64,000 bases of DNA from Duganella sp. Root336D2 (GTDB lineage Bacteria; Pseudomonadota; Gammaproteobacteria; Burkholderiales; Burkholderiaceae_D): positions 62,001 to 126,000 of the forward strand of contig NZ_LMDB01000039.1 of the NCBI RefSeq assembly GCF_001425005.1. Direction: 5' to 3'. Position 1 is the stretch's first letter. The number at the start of each line of letters is the position of its first letter. The position numbers were made by a program, and so were the translations under genes. The notes below the pieces were generated by a model. That model did not search any database. It saw only the letters and a program-made list of their open reading frames with translations, and was not told the DNA's origin. Below, piece after piece: positions 26,107 through 34,416 of this stretch.

Positions 26107-26712
26107 CTAGGCCGCGCGGCGCGCTGCTGCCAACCAGCGTTCCAGCTGCGGGAAGCGATCATAGCCCCAGAACGGCTCGCCGTCCGCCAGCACGAAAGGT
26201 ACGCCGAACACACCCTTGGCCAGTGCATCCTCGTTGCCCTGCTTGAATTGCGCCTTGATCACAGGGTCTTCCAGGCCCGCGAGGAAGGCCGAGCCGTCGA
26301 TGCCCTGGCTCTCCGCGATCCCCAGCAGGACCGCCTTGTCCGCAATATCCACGCCATCGGCGTAATAGGCCTGGAAGCAGGTACGCGCAAACGACACCGC
26401 CGCATCGTCACCATGGTTGGCGCGCACCCACAACATGGCGCGCCCCGGTGCGATCAGCATCTGCGGGAAGGCGCCGGAGGGATTGAAGGGAATGGCCTCC
26501 TCCTGCGCCGTGCGCTGCATATCGCGCGTGACGTATTTCCATTTGACCGGCACCACCGGCGACGGCAGCACCCCGGTTACTTGGGTCAGCGCCGGCAGCA
26601 GCACCGGATGCCACCTCACGGTAGCGCCATTGGCGGCCGCCAGCCATTCGATGCGGCGCGCGGCAAAGTAGGAATAGCCCGAAGCGAAATCAAAGTAGAA
26701 GTCGAGGACCAT
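26107..26712 (-). CDS. 2-hydroxychromene-2-carboxylate isomerase-like DsbA-family protein
   Basis: The 201-residue protein begins MVLDFYFDFASGYSYFA, with the Ser of the SGYS segment where the glutathione-activating Ser lies in HCCA isomerases, and has the cis-Pro loop GVFGVPFVL near residue 172. The fold is the DsbA-like kappa-class GST fold. True HCCA isomerases act in naphthalene degradation, but most genomic members have unknown substrates, and no such pathway is nearby. A GGGAG box lies 7 bases before the ATG. It follows the 38-codon gene by 9 bases and is probably in one operon with it under the adjacent TetR-type regulator. Confidence 0.85.
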   Translation of the reverse strand: MVLDFYFDFASGYSYFAARRIEWLAAANGATVRWHPVLLPALTQVTGVLPSPVVPVKWKYVTRDMQRTAQEEAIPFNPSGAFPQMLIAPGRAMLWVRANHGDDAAVSFARTCFQAYYADGVDIADKAVLLGIAESQGIDGSAFLAGLEDPVIKAQFKQGNEDALAKGVFGVPFVLADGEPFWGYDRFPQLERWLAAARRAA

Positions 26713-26721
26713 GGCCGCTCC

Positions 26722-26838
26722 CTAATAGTTTTCGCCGAAATCGCTATTGTTCTTCGGCAGCCCGCGCAGGATGCCCCACAGGCTGCTATGGCTCATGAAG
26801 TAGATGCCAACCGGCACCAGCAAAAGTAGGAATCGCAT
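26722..26838 (-). CDS. 38-residue membrane protein
   Basis: The short protein MRFLLLLVPVGIYFMSHSSL... has one hydrophobic segment at residues about 3-15 and a polar C-terminus ending SDFGENY. The ATG has a strong GGAGAG box 4-9 bases upstream. It lies 9 bases before the isomerase-like gene and just downstream of a palindrome that also occurs at the tetR promoter, so it is likely the first gene of a regulated two-gene operon. I do not recognise a family. Confidence 0.6.
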   Translation of the reverse strand: MRFLLLLVPVGIYFMSHSSLWGILRGLPKNNSDFGENY

Positions 26839-26851
26839 TTCTCTCTCCAAT

Positions 26852-26869
26852 TTCGCACACCCGTGCGAA
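26852..26869 (-). promoter_or_regulatory. TetR operator-like palindrome before the 38-aa gene
   Basis: The 18-base site TTCGCACACCCGTGCGAA has perfect 7-base arms (TTCGCAC and GTGCGAA). Nearly the same site is found immediately upstream of the neighbouring tetR gene, which makes both likely operators of that regulator. Confidence 0.7.
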
Positions 26870-26913
26870 GCTTGCTTAAAAAAAGGCCGCAGGCGAACCC
26901 GCGGCAACCCAAA

Positions 26914-27531
26914 TCACAAGTCGTTGAAACTCTTGTACGTCGAAATCAGGCGGTTATACGCACGCTGCGCATGGCGCGGCGACTGCTCGTCACGCAGGAA
27001 GCGGGCATCGTGCAGCAGGCCCACTACCAGGCTGTAAATCTCGAACACCAGTTGCTCGGGTTCGGTGTCCGGCCTTAGCTGGCCGGCTTCCATCGCCTGC
27101 AGGATGGTCTTGCGCAGCGAAGCGCGCCATGCCAGCGCACCTTGCGCCAAGCGGTCGCGTACCGCACTGCCTTCGTAATCGTCAAACTCGAAAGCGCCCG
27201 CCGTGTACAGGCAGGACGTGCGCAGTGCCTCGTCTGCAGCACGCTGGAACCAGGCAGCTACCTGGGCCTGCAGCCGGGGCAAGCCGCGCGGCAGCGACAG
27301 CGTCGGCATGAATACCTCGGCGGCAAAGCGGCGGTCGTATTCGTCCAGCACCGCGCACTGCAACTGCTCCAGCGAACCAACGCGCGAAAACACCCCGCTC
27401 TTGCTGATGCCGGTGCGCTTGGCGATCTCGCCCAGCGACAGCTTGCCGATGCCTTCCGCCGCTGCCATTTCCATGGCGGCGTCGAGGATGGTGGCGAAGG
27501 TCGCCTCGCTTTTTGCGGTCAGGGTGTCCAT
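26914..27531 (-). CDS. TetR-family transcriptional regulator
   Basis: The 205-residue protein has a TetR helix-turn-helix at residues about 10-55 (ILDAAMEMAAAEGIGKLSLG, then IAKRTGISKSGVFSRVGSLE) and a helical C-terminal sensor domain. It is followed on the same strand by the 38-residue gene and the isomerase-like gene. A palindrome with TTCGCAC-type arms lies 11 bases upstream of its start and again before the 38-residue gene, so it most likely represses itself and this pair. The ligand is unknown. Confidence 0.9.
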   Translation of the reverse strand: MDTLTAKSEATFATILDAAMEMAAAEGIGKLSLGEIAKRTGISKSGVFSRVGSLEQLQCAVLDEYDRRFAAEVFMPTLSLPRGLPRLQAQVAAWFQRAADEALRTSCLYTAGAFEFDDYEGSAVRDRLAQGALAWRASLRKTILQAMEAGQLRPDTEPEQLVFEIYSLVVGLLHDARFLRDEQSPRHAQRAYNRLISTYKSFNDL

Positions 27532-27541
27532 GTGGCGAACT

Positions 27542-27559
27542 TTAGCACAGCTGTGCGAA
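27542..27559 (-). promoter_or_regulatory. TetR operator-like palindrome before tetR
   Basis: The site TTAGCACAGCTGTGCGAA contains the perfect 12-base core GCACAGCTGTGC and matches the palindrome at 26852-26869 in both arms apart from one base. Its position just upstream of the regulator gene fits autorepression. Confidence 0.7.
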
Positions 27560-27590
27560 ATTACAAGCGATTTATGGTTGGCATTTTGAG

Positions 27591-27866
27591 TTGATTATTC
27601 TGCAAACACGATTACAGTTGCGGACTGGACATCATCGACTGGAGAAATCATGCATCAACCCCGGCGCCATGACTACTCCGCGTATGTTCCATCAGGCCAG
27701 CACACTGGCCGATGGCCGCATCCTGGTCACTGGCGGAGCAGGCAGCCTGTCCGCAGCGCCGCTTGCAAGTACTGAAATCTATGACCCGTCCACCGGCATC
27801 TTCATGCCGATGGCGCCGATGCTGGTCGCTAAACGCGAACACGCCGGACTGGTGCTTACGTGCTGA
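27591..27866 (+). pseudogene. Truncated relative of the kelch-repeat gene
   Basis: The translated stretch MTTPRMFHQASTLADGRILV, followed by a TEIYDPSTG and MAPMLVAKREHAG, matches the first kelch repeats of the large gene at 28047. It stops after about 60 residues of similarity at a TGA. An ATG with a GGAGA box at 27650 is in a different frame from the kelch-like segment, and no signal peptide is in frame. The upstream DNA is also similar to that before 28047. It is best read as a broken, truncated duplicate. Confidence 0.65.
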
Positions 27867-27893
27867 CATTCAGCCAGTAAAAATCGGGCCTTC

Positions 27894-27916
27894 AGACGGC
27901 GGGAACCCCGCCGTCT
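27894..27916 (+). terminator. GC hairpin after the truncated kelch fragment
   Basis: A perfect 10-base stem (AGACGGCGGG and CCCGCCGTCT) with a 3-base loop. There is no T-run after it, so it is only terminator-like. Confidence 0.4.
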
Positions 27917-28046
27917 GCCTCCGCGCCTGCGCCCTTGGCGCGGGCGCGCGAAATATCAAAACTGAATATTTCGTTATTCTTTTTAATTGACTATTTCACA
28001 AATACATATAGAGTTGTGCCTCAGAAATATTCTGAGGAGAAAAGTT

Positions 28047-30587
28047 TTGTACCCCACACCCTTGCGTCACCTCGCAGCCGCCGCTTTGCTGGCCTGCGCT
28101 ACCCTGTCCGCCCAAGCCCAGATTTCGACCGGCACCATGACCGTGCCGCGCAAGCTGCATCAGACCAGCCCCCTGCAGGATGGACGCATCCTGGTGACTG
28201 GCGGCACGCCTTTGCCTGGCAGTACCGTCTACGCCAGCACGGAGATTTTTGATCCCGTTACCGGACAATTTACGCCCGCCGCGCCTATGCTGACTGCGCG
28301 CCAGGAGCATGGCGCCGTCACCATGCAAGATGGCCGCATCCTGGTGGCCGGCGGTGTGTCACTCAACAACGCCATGACCAACTCGGCGGAAATCTTCGAC
28401 CCCGTCACGGGAAGCTGGAGCGCCACCGGCAATATGAACACACAGCGCTATCGCACCATTGCACGCTTGCTGCCGGACGGTCGCGTGATGGTGATGGGCA
28501 AGGATAGCTACTCGACTGGCAGCTTTGCCGACATTTTTGATCCAGCAACCGGCACCTTCACCAAGACTGGCAATTACGTCGACAATTCCGGCTGGCACGG
28601 CCTGATCGTACTGGCCGACGGCCGCGTAATGAAAGTCGGCGGCCAGGCCAGCACGGCCACCGGTCCCTATTATCCGTACAGCACGCGAGCGGAAATCTGG
28701 GATCCGGCCACCAACCAGTGGACTGCTACCGGCCCGATGGCGGTTGGGCGCTCGGGAATACAGCCGATACTGCTGGCAGACGGCAAAGTCCTGGTGGCGG
28801 GCGGCCGCAACGCCATGACCCTCAACAGCACGGAAATCTATGATCCCGCCACCGCGACATTCAGCGCTGGCCCGAATATGCCAACAGGATTTGAGCCCCA
28901 GGCGGCGGCCATGCTGCCAAACGGCGATGCGCTCTACCTTGCGGGCTTCCAGCGCCAGCTGATGCATTACCGGGCGGCTGATGCGCGCTGGAGCCTGACC
29001 GGCGCGCAACGCACCAACGCGGTCGATTCGGCCTTGTCGCGCTTGCCGGATGGGAATGTCTTGATTTCTGGCGGGTCTACCCTGAACGATGCAACGAACT
29101 ACGCCGCAGTCTGGGACCAGGCCTGTGCCGGCCAGGTCGCGGGCATAGTAGGCAGCACGCAAACCGTCGGCAGCGACGGCGGCGCAGTGAATTTCACCGT
29201 GACGGCCTCGCCAGGATGCCGCTTTGAAGCGGCCAACCTGCCGGCCTGGCTGACCCTCGCCGGCAGCAACCCGCTACAAACGCCGGCCAGCGGCCCTGCT
29301 ACCGTTACCTTCACGGCGGCCGCCAACCAAACTGGCGCTGCGCGCAACGGATCCTTCCTGTTGGCCAACGAAACCGTGACCGTGATGCAGGCAGCTTCCG
29401 CAAACTGCACTTCCACGCCGACCGTATCGCCGGCAATCAGCACGCTGACGCGCAGCGGCGGCACCGGCTATCTGAACGTAACAGCCAGTGCCGGCTGCCC
29501 TTGGACAGTCTCGGCCATGCCAAGCTTTGTCACCGTGAAAGGAGCAAGCAGCGGCACCGGCAACGGCTATATCACTTACTCGGCTGCTGCCAACCCCGAC
29601 ACGGCGGCACGCAGCGGCTCCGGGCAGATCACCTCGCTGGGCCAAGCGACCGTATTCTCCTTCACGCAGGATGGCGTTCCCTGTCCGACCGCACCGACGG
29701 TCACCTTGAACTCTTCCAACTTCCCTGCTGCGGGCGGCACGGTGAGCGGCAGCGTCAACGCACCGGCCACCTGCAACTGGAACATCAGCTTGCCAAGCTG
29801 GGCCGCAGTAACGGCTAGCAATAGCGGCAATGCCAGCGGCAGCGGCAACAGCCCGATTGCCATCACTGCAGCAGCCAACACGGGCGCTGCCCGCAACATT
29901 TCCGCCGCCGTATCGGGTCCGGGCGCCTCCTCCAGCTTCACCCTGAGCCAGGAAGGTTCTCCTTGCCTGAACTGGACCATCAGCCCGACCAGTCTTGCCA
30001 TTCCGGCGGCCGGCACCAGCAGCAGCTTCACGGTGACGGCACCCGGCAGCTGCACCTGGAACTTGAGTGGATTGCCGTCCTGGCTGACCCTCACCAGCCC
30101 CGGCACCAGCAGCGGCAGTGGCAACGCCACCCTCGGCTTCACCGTGGCGGCCAACACGGGTGCGGCGCGCAGTGCCACCGCAACCATGTCCGGCTCCGGC
30201 CCGGCGCTGTCGGTCAACCTGAGCCAGGCATCGACCCAGGTAACGTCCTGCAGCACGCCAATCACCAGTGGTAGTCCGGTCAGCGGCTTGCTCAAGTCGA
30301 ACGGTTGCCCGGCGGGTGCGCGCGGCAGCAGCTATTACGTCGACCGCTATACCTTCTCTGGTACGGCCGGCAAGGTCGTGACGATCGCCATGTCGTCATC
30401 GAGCTTCGACACATACCTGTACCTGCGCGACCAGGCCGGCAATGTGGTCAAATCGGATGATGACGGCGGCGGCGGCACCAACTCGCGCATCAGCTTCAGC
30501 TTGCCATCCACCGGCACCTACACCATCGAAGCTACCAGCTACGGCAGCAATGCGACCGGTGCCTACAACCTGACCTTCACTCAGTAA
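28047..30587 (+). CDS. Secreted kelch-repeat protein with BACON-like repeats and PPC domain
   Basis: The protein of about 846 residues begins with a TTG preceded by GAGGAG; this start gives a clean signal peptide ending LSAQA. Residues about 25-350 form kelch-type beta-propeller repeats (DGRILVTGG, TEIFDPVTG and variants). Residues about 355-735 hold four similar Ig-like modules with the pattern C-x-W-x-(I/V)-S...SFxxSQxG, resembling BACON or similar adhesive domains. The C-terminus (about 745-846) is a PPC-type beta-sandwich (YTFSGTAGKVVTIAMSS, then FDTYLYLRD). No catalytic domain is visible. It is probably an extracellular binding protein. Its end overlaps that of the converging acetyltransferase gene by 7 bases. 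Confidence 0.85.
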   Translation: MYPTPLRHLAAAALLACATLSAQAQISTGTMTVPRKLHQTSPLQDGRILVTGGTPLPGSTVYASTEIFDPVTGQFTPAAPMLTARQEHGAVTMQDGRILVAGGVSLNNAMTNSAEIFDPVTGSWSATGNMNTQRYRTIARLLPDGRVMVMGKDSYSTGSFADIFDPATGTFTKTGNYVDNSGWHGLIVLADGRVMKVGGQASTATGPYYPYSTRAEIWDPATNQWTATGPMAVGRSGIQPILLADGKVLVAGGRNAMTLNSTEIYDPATATFSAGPNMPTGFEPQAAAMLPNGDALYLAGFQRQLMHYRAADARWSLTGAQRTNAVDSALSRLPDGNVLISGGSTLNDATNYAAVWDQACAGQVAGIVGSTQTVGSDGGAVNFTVTASPGCRFEAANLPAWLTLAGSNPLQTPASGPATVTFTAAANQTGAARNGSFLLANETVTVMQAASANCTSTPTVSPAISTLTRSGGTGYLNVTASAGCPWTVSAMPSFVTVKGASSGTGNGYITYSAAANPDTAARSGSGQITSLGQATVFSFTQDGVPCPTAPTVTLNSSNFPAAGGTVSGSVNAPATCNWNISLPSWAAVTASNSGNASGSGNSPIAITAAANTGAARNISAAVSGPGASSSFTLSQEGSPCLNWTISPTSLAIPAAGTSSSFTVTAPGSCTWNLSGLPSWLTLTSPGTSSGSGNATLGFTVAANTGAARSATATMSGSGPALSVNLSQASTQVTSCSTPITSGSPVSGLLKSNGCPAGARGSSYYVDRYTFSGTAGKVVTIAMSSSSFDTYLYLRDQAGNVVKSDDDGGGGTNSRISFSLPSTGTYTIEATSYGSNATGAYNLTFTQ

Positions 30588-31069
30588 GGATCAGGACTCC
30601 AGACGGCGTACATCTCGCCGTCTTCCTCTACGCCTGCCTCAATGAAACTGCAGGCGGCGTAGAGGTCCTTCGCCACGGCATTATCGGGACGGTAGCTGGT
30701 CCAGATGCGCTGCACATCCCCATGCTTCTGGATTTCCGCCAGCGCCAGGTCGACCGCGCGGCGGCCATGCCCCCTGCCCTGGTAGCGGCGGTCCACCATC
30801 AGGTGGAAGATCGCGTAATCGCCCGGTTCTTCTTCGGCGCCGGGAGCGGCGTACATCAGGAAGCCGACCACGCCGTCCTTGTCGGCGATGGCGCGGCAAT
30901 GGTAGTTCGGGTGGAAGCTGGCTTCTGCAATCGCGTACATGGTGTCCGACGCATGGTCCTGCTGGTGATCATGCAGTTCCAGTTCAGCGATGTTGGCGAA
31001 ATTCTCCTTGGTGACCACGTGCAGGTTGGTGGTGATCCATTTCCTCAGGAAGCGTTGATATGGTCTCAT
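30581..31069 (-). CDS. GNAT acetyltransferase, spermidine acetyltransferase (BltD/PaiA)-like
   Basis: The 162-residue protein has the GNAT core with the acetyl-CoA loop RRYQGRGHGRRAV near residue 94 and the downstream SYRPDNAVAKDLYAACSF segment. It resembles BltD/PaiA-type polyamine acetyltransferases. An AAGGAG box lies 7 bases upstream of the ATG. It is the second of two related GNAT genes, 20 bases downstream of the first, and is likely cotranscribed from the attenuator-controlled promoter upstream. The true acceptor substrate is not known. Confidence 0.88.
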   Translation of the reverse strand: MRPYQRFLRKWITTNLHVVTKENFANIAELELHDHQQDHASDTMYAIAEASFHPNYHCRAIADKDGVVGFLMYAAPGAEEEPGDYAIFHLMVDRRYQGRGHGRRAVDLALAEIQKHGDVQRIWTSYRPDNAVAKDLYAACSFIEAGVEEDGEMYAVWSPDPY

Positions 31070-31089
31070 TAATGACTCCTTCTTCTTCG

Positions 31090-31536
31090 TTACAGCTCTA
31101 GTACTGCATTCATTTCGCCATCCTCGTCGACGTCGGTTTCGACGAAGCCCATGCTGGCGTAAAGCTCTTTAGCCCTGTTGTTGTCCGGCTGGTAGCTGAT
31201 CCAGATCTTGCGCACGCCGCCGCGCGCACGGATCTCGGCCAGCGCCATATGCAGCGCCTCGCGGCCATAGCCCTTGCCCTGGTGCAGGATGTCCACCATC
31301 AGGCGCCATACGCCGAACTCGCCGGGGTGGCCCTCCAGTTGCAGGTCGACATACATCAGGAAGCCAACCGGCTCGCCGCCGGCGTAGATGCCGCGCGGCT
31401 GCATCTCCGGATAGAAGCTGGCTTGTGCGATCGAATAGGCGTTGCTGGCGATGTAGTCGCGCTGGTAGTCCAGCAGCCGCAAGTCGGTGATGTCGTCGAA
31501 GTTCTGTCGCGTGACAGCTTTGAGTTGGATCTCCAT
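31090..31536 (-). CDS. GNAT acetyltransferase, BltD-like
   Basis: The 148-residue GNAT protein has YIASNAYSIAQASFYPEMQP, then GFLMYVDLQ, the acetyl-CoA loop HQGKGYGREAL and SYQPDNNRAKELYASMGF, an order of motifs typical of BltD/PaiA-type spermine/spermidine acetyltransferases. It is a close relative of the next gene. The ATG is preceded by GGAGGAAAGGA. The gene lies directly downstream of an intrinsic terminator with a leader peptide, so its expression is probably controlled by attenuation. Acetylation of a polyamine or an antibiotic-like amine is plausible but unproven. Confidence 0.9.
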   Translation of the reverse strand: MEIQLKAVTRQNFDDITDLRLLDYQRDYIASNAYSIAQASFYPEMQPRGIYAGGEPVGFLMYVDLQLEGHPGEFGVWRLMVDILHQGKGYGREALHMALAEIRARGGVRKIWISYQPDNNRAKELYASMGFVETDVDEDGEMNAVLEL

Positions 31537-31569
31537 GATTCCTTTCCTCCATGCGCCGGGACCAAAAAA

Positions 31570-31607
31570 ACAAAAACCCCGGCAAGTATCCTTACCGGGG
31601 TTTTTGT
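31570..31607 (-). terminator. Attenuator terminator of the GNAT operon
   Basis: A 13-base stem (ACAAAAACCCCGG with CCGGGGTTTTTGT) followed by a T-rich run on the minus strand, ending about 35 bases before the GNAT start codon. Upstream of it, GCTCGGGG can pair either with a GCCC segment at the leader stop codon or with CCCCGAGC at 31621-31628, giving mutually exclusive hairpins. Confidence 0.85.
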
Positions 31608-31669
31608 CGTGGGACGTCCGGCTCGGGGGTGGCGATTTGCCAGCAGCCCCGAGCGCACGCGCATCAGGG

Positions 31670-31711
31670 CTATCTGGTGTGCTTAATGCAGGTGATAGCG
31701 AAATTGCGCAT
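31670..31711 (-). CDS. Leader peptide MRNFAITCIKHTR
   Basis: A 13-codon open frame starts 7 bases after an AAAGGA box and ends with TAG just where the first attenuator hairpin begins. It lies between a good promoter and a terminator, the arrangement of translational attenuators. It has no run of a single amino acid, so sensing a general translation block is more likely than sensing one amino acid. The same layout precedes rtcB. Confidence 0.7.
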   Translation of the reverse strand: MRNFAITCIKHTR

Positions 31712-31754
31712 GACTGTCCTTTCTTAATCTGGGTTATGAAACTAACGAGCGCTG

Positions 31755-31784
31755 ATTCTGCGCTCTGCGCGAATGTAGTGTCAA
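31755..31784 (-). promoter_or_regulatory. Promoter of the GNAT attenuator operon
   Basis: On the minus strand TTGACA (31779-31784) and CAGAAT (31755-31760) are separated by 18 bases. The rtcB promoter has the same two hexamers with the same spacing. Confidence 0.75.
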
Positions 31785-31893
31785 GAAAAACTTTGTATAA
31801 ATATCCACCCGATGCACTTGTTCAGGACAGCGTCGCATTTAGCGCGTGACCATCCGTGCTCCACTGATCGCGCAGGTTTGCTACCGTCAATCC

Positions 31894-32610
31894 ATGATGA
31901 GCGTCTACAAGCTTGCGCTACCGCTGCTGCTGGCCTTCCATGGGCTCGCCGCTGCGGCCGAGCCCAGCCGTATCAGCGTGCAGACGCTGGCAGCGGGCAA
32001 GGAAGTTGCGCGCATCATGCTGCCGATCGGGCAGCAGCACAATGTGCAGGTGGAGGCAAACCAGGTCGAGCAGGATAGCCGCGGCACCACCCATGCGCGC
32101 GGCAATGTACGCGTGATCATCCGCACGGGCGGCGCCGCCACCACCATCGCCGGCGAAGAGATCATCATCAAGCGCAAGGTGCTCGATACCCGCGAACTGG
32201 CCGCCATCCGTGCACTGGAAGGCATGGGCGCCCCCGGCAAGCGCGATGCGGCGCGCGACCGCAAGGAGTTGGCGCGGCTGAAGACCATCGTGGCCTCGCA
32301 CGGTTGGCCCGGCACGCGCTTCGCCGGACCCGAACTTTCGCAGAACGCCTTTGCGGTCCTGATGCGCATGCCTGAGAAGGAACTGGAGGCCCTGCTTCCA
32401 GCCCTGCGTGAAGCGCAAGCCGAGAACGACGTGCCTGGCACGCAACTGGCGCAGGCCGAGGACCGGCTGCGCATCGCCAAGGGACTGCCGCAACGTTATG
32501 GCACCCAGCTCGCCGGCGGCAAGCCCGTTGTGATCGAAGACGCCAACGAGCTCAATATCCGGCGCAAGATGATGGGGCTGCCGCCGATGCCTGTCTCCTC
32601 CGGCCAATAG
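31894..32610 (+). CDS. Exported protein with DUF6624-like C-terminus
   Basis: From the ATG at 31894 the protein is about 238 residues with a signal peptide (MMSVYKLALPLLLAFHGLAA). After it comes a segment VEANQVEQDSRGTTHARGNV that resembles the repeat of LptA/OstA-type proteins. The C-terminal half has KTIVASHGWPGTRFAGPE and ends with AEDRLRIAKGLPQRYGTQL, the pattern of DUF6624 proteins. No enzyme activity is known for that family. A GTG at 31846 would add a non-signal extension and is less likely. The stop abuts the converging VWA gene. Confidence 0.7.
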   Translation: MMSVYKLALPLLLAFHGLAAAAEPSRISVQTLAAGKEVARIMLPIGQQHNVQVEANQVEQDSRGTTHARGNVRVIIRTGGAATTIAGEEIIIKRKVLDTRELAAIRALEGMGAPGKRDAARDRKELARLKTIVASHGWPGTRFAGPELSQNAFAVLMRMPEKELEALLPALREAQAENDVPGTQLAQAEDRLRIAKGLPQRYGTQLAGGKPVVIEDANELNIRRKMMGLPPMPVSSGQ

Positions 32611-34416
32611 CTATTCCGTAATGTAGAAGACCTCTCCGCGCGGGCTAAATGGCAAGCGGCGCGCATCGGCCAGCAGGTAAGCGTGATCCATGCTGGTCTC
32701 GAGCTTGTCTTCGCACCAGCCGTCCGTCACCACCAGGACGGGCCCATGCGCCGGCATCTCGCCTTTCCGCGCCAGGTCGCGCAAGTGGTCGAAGCCTGGC
32801 TGCAGCACGGTCCCGCCGCGCCCGCGCAGCGTAAAGCGGTCCAGCAGGTTTTCCGGCTCGACCCAGCCGCAGTCGTAGGCCATGGCATCGCAGCACACCA
32901 GCCGCACGGCAATCACGTCGCGCGCCATCGCATAGCTGGCAATGGCGCCAAGCGCCTTGCCCAGCATCGCCGGCTCCATCGAGCCGGACGTGTCGAGCAG
33001 CACGCCAAAGACGCGGCTCTTGCGTTCCTCTTCCGGCGGCTTGCACAGCATTGGGCGGGGAATGTCCGGCGTAGCCCCTTGCCGGCGCGACGGCCGCACA
33101 TAGCTGCGCCGCATTTCCAGCGGCGGGAAGCGCTCATCGAACCAGTGCGCCAGCCGCGCATCCCAGGGAATGGGCGGCTGTGCCAGGCTGCGGATTTCTT
33201 CCAGCAGGCCGGCCGGCACGGTGCCGCGGCGGCCATCGTGTTCCCAGCGGTCCATGCCTTGCGCCAGCGCGCGGCGGCAATACTCCTCGGCGTCGGTGAA
33301 CGGCGCACCGCTATCCTCGCCCAGCAAGTCGGGCTGGCCGGTACCGCGCAGCGTGGCGAGCTTGCGGGCACGGCGAATATCGCGCGCCAGGCCGTCGTAG
33401 ATTTCGTCGGCGGATTGTCCGGCCAGATCAGCGTCATACAGCATGCCGATGGCAGGCGGCGAACCGACCTGCATCTCGAGCAGCCAGCTGTTGATGGCGA
33501 AATCGCAGGCGACATTCCACAGCACCGGATCGCGTCCGCGCCGGCGTGAAGCATGATTGAGCCCGGCGTGCAGCAATTCGTGGGCGAGCACGAACAGCGT
33601 TTCATCATCGTTCAGGCCTGCCGCCGGATTGATCCAGATGCGGCGGGCACCGACGTCGATGGCTGCGACACGAATGTCGTATTGCTGGCAGATGCGGATA
33701 TCGTTCTCCAGGTCGAAGCTGGCGGCCAGTGCGCCCAGCAAGGGATAGCGGTCCATCATGCGCCGGCGCGCACGGTGTTCGCGGCTGTGCGGCTGGGCCG
33801 CCTGGCTCGCAGGCGCACCGCCGGCGATGGCAAGCGCCCTGCCAACGCCGCGCGCGATGCCATCCGCCAGCAATTCTTGCCAGGGCACAGGCGTCTGGCG
33901 TCGCCATGCGACCGGCTTTTCGTCGAGCGCCGCGAACAGCGATGCGCCGCCCGCGATATCGGCGTGCCAGGCCAGCAGCGGCGCGGGACAGCCCTCGGTG
34001 CAAAAGCGCTGCAGCAAGGTTTCCACGCTAGCGTCCACGCATTCCGGCAAACGCCACTCCTCCGGCAATTCACCGAGCTTGAGTTCAGCACAGAAGCGCG
34101 ATGCAGACACCAACGCCGCCACTTCCCACAGGTCTGCCGGTTCACGGCGCCGCACCAGTCCAAGCCCAAGGCAGGAAAGCATGATGCCGACCACGCGCGC
34201 CCATTCCTCCGGCTGCGCGCGGCGTTTCGGGTGCAGCCATACCGTACCGCCGGGCGAGAGTGCCAGCCATCCCTTGGCGGGAGCTATTTGATGCGTCGGA
34301 TCTGGGCGAAATTGAACCTGCTTGGCGATTGCGCCCAGGACCGGATGCGCCTGCACCAAGGCAATGCCGGCCTGGCGCGCAGCCGCCGCTGGATCGGGCT
34401 TCTTGTCCTTGCTCAT
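32611..34416 (-). CDS. VWA-like metallopeptidase-domain protein (DUF2201 type)
   Basis: The 601-residue protein combines a zinc-peptidase-like motif HELLHAGLNH (residues 279-288) with a C-terminal VWA-like domain whose metal site is DTSGSM (475-480). This architecture is that of DUF2201 proteins, which are regularly encoded with a MoxR ATPase. Its start overlaps the MoxR stop (ATGA), so it is the last gene of the rtcB operon. By analogy with other MoxR-VWA pairs it may be an ATPase-controlled adaptor or protease, but the HELLH motif has not been shown to be active in this family. Confidence 0.87.
   Translation of the reverse strand: MSKDKKPDPAAAARQAGIALVQAHPVLGAIAKQVQFRPDPTHQIAPAKGWLALSPGGTVWLHPKRRAQPEEWARVVGIMLSCLGLGLVRRREPADLWEVAALVSASRFCAELKLGELPEEWRLPECVDASVETLLQRFCTEGCPAPLLAWHADIAGGASLFAALDEKPVAWRRQTPVPWQELLADGIARGVGRALAIAGGAPASQAAQPHSREHRARRRMMDRYPLLGALAASFDLENDIRICQQYDIRVAAIDVGARRIWINPAAGLNDDETLFVLAHELLHAGLNHASRRRGRDPVLWNVACDFAINSWLLEMQVGSPPAIGMLYDADLAGQSADEIYDGLARDIRRARKLATLRGTGQPDLLGEDSGAPFTDAEEYCRRALAQGMDRWEHDGRRGTVPAGLLEEIRSLAQPPIPWDARLAHWFDERFPPLEMRRSYVRPSRRQGATPDIPRPMLCKPPEEERKSRVFGVLLDTSGSMEPAMLGKALGAIASYAMARDVIAVRLVCCDAMAYDCGWVEPENLLDRFTLRGRGGTVLQPGFDHLRDLARKGEMPAHGPVLVVTDGWCEDKLETSMDHAYLLADARRLPFSPRGEVFYITE

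Noticed and set aside
27650-27780. ATG with GGAGA box inside the kelch fragment as a small gene
   Set aside because: Its frame is not the kelch-like frame and gives a short Arg/His-rich peptide; it fits better as the remains of a frameshifted start.
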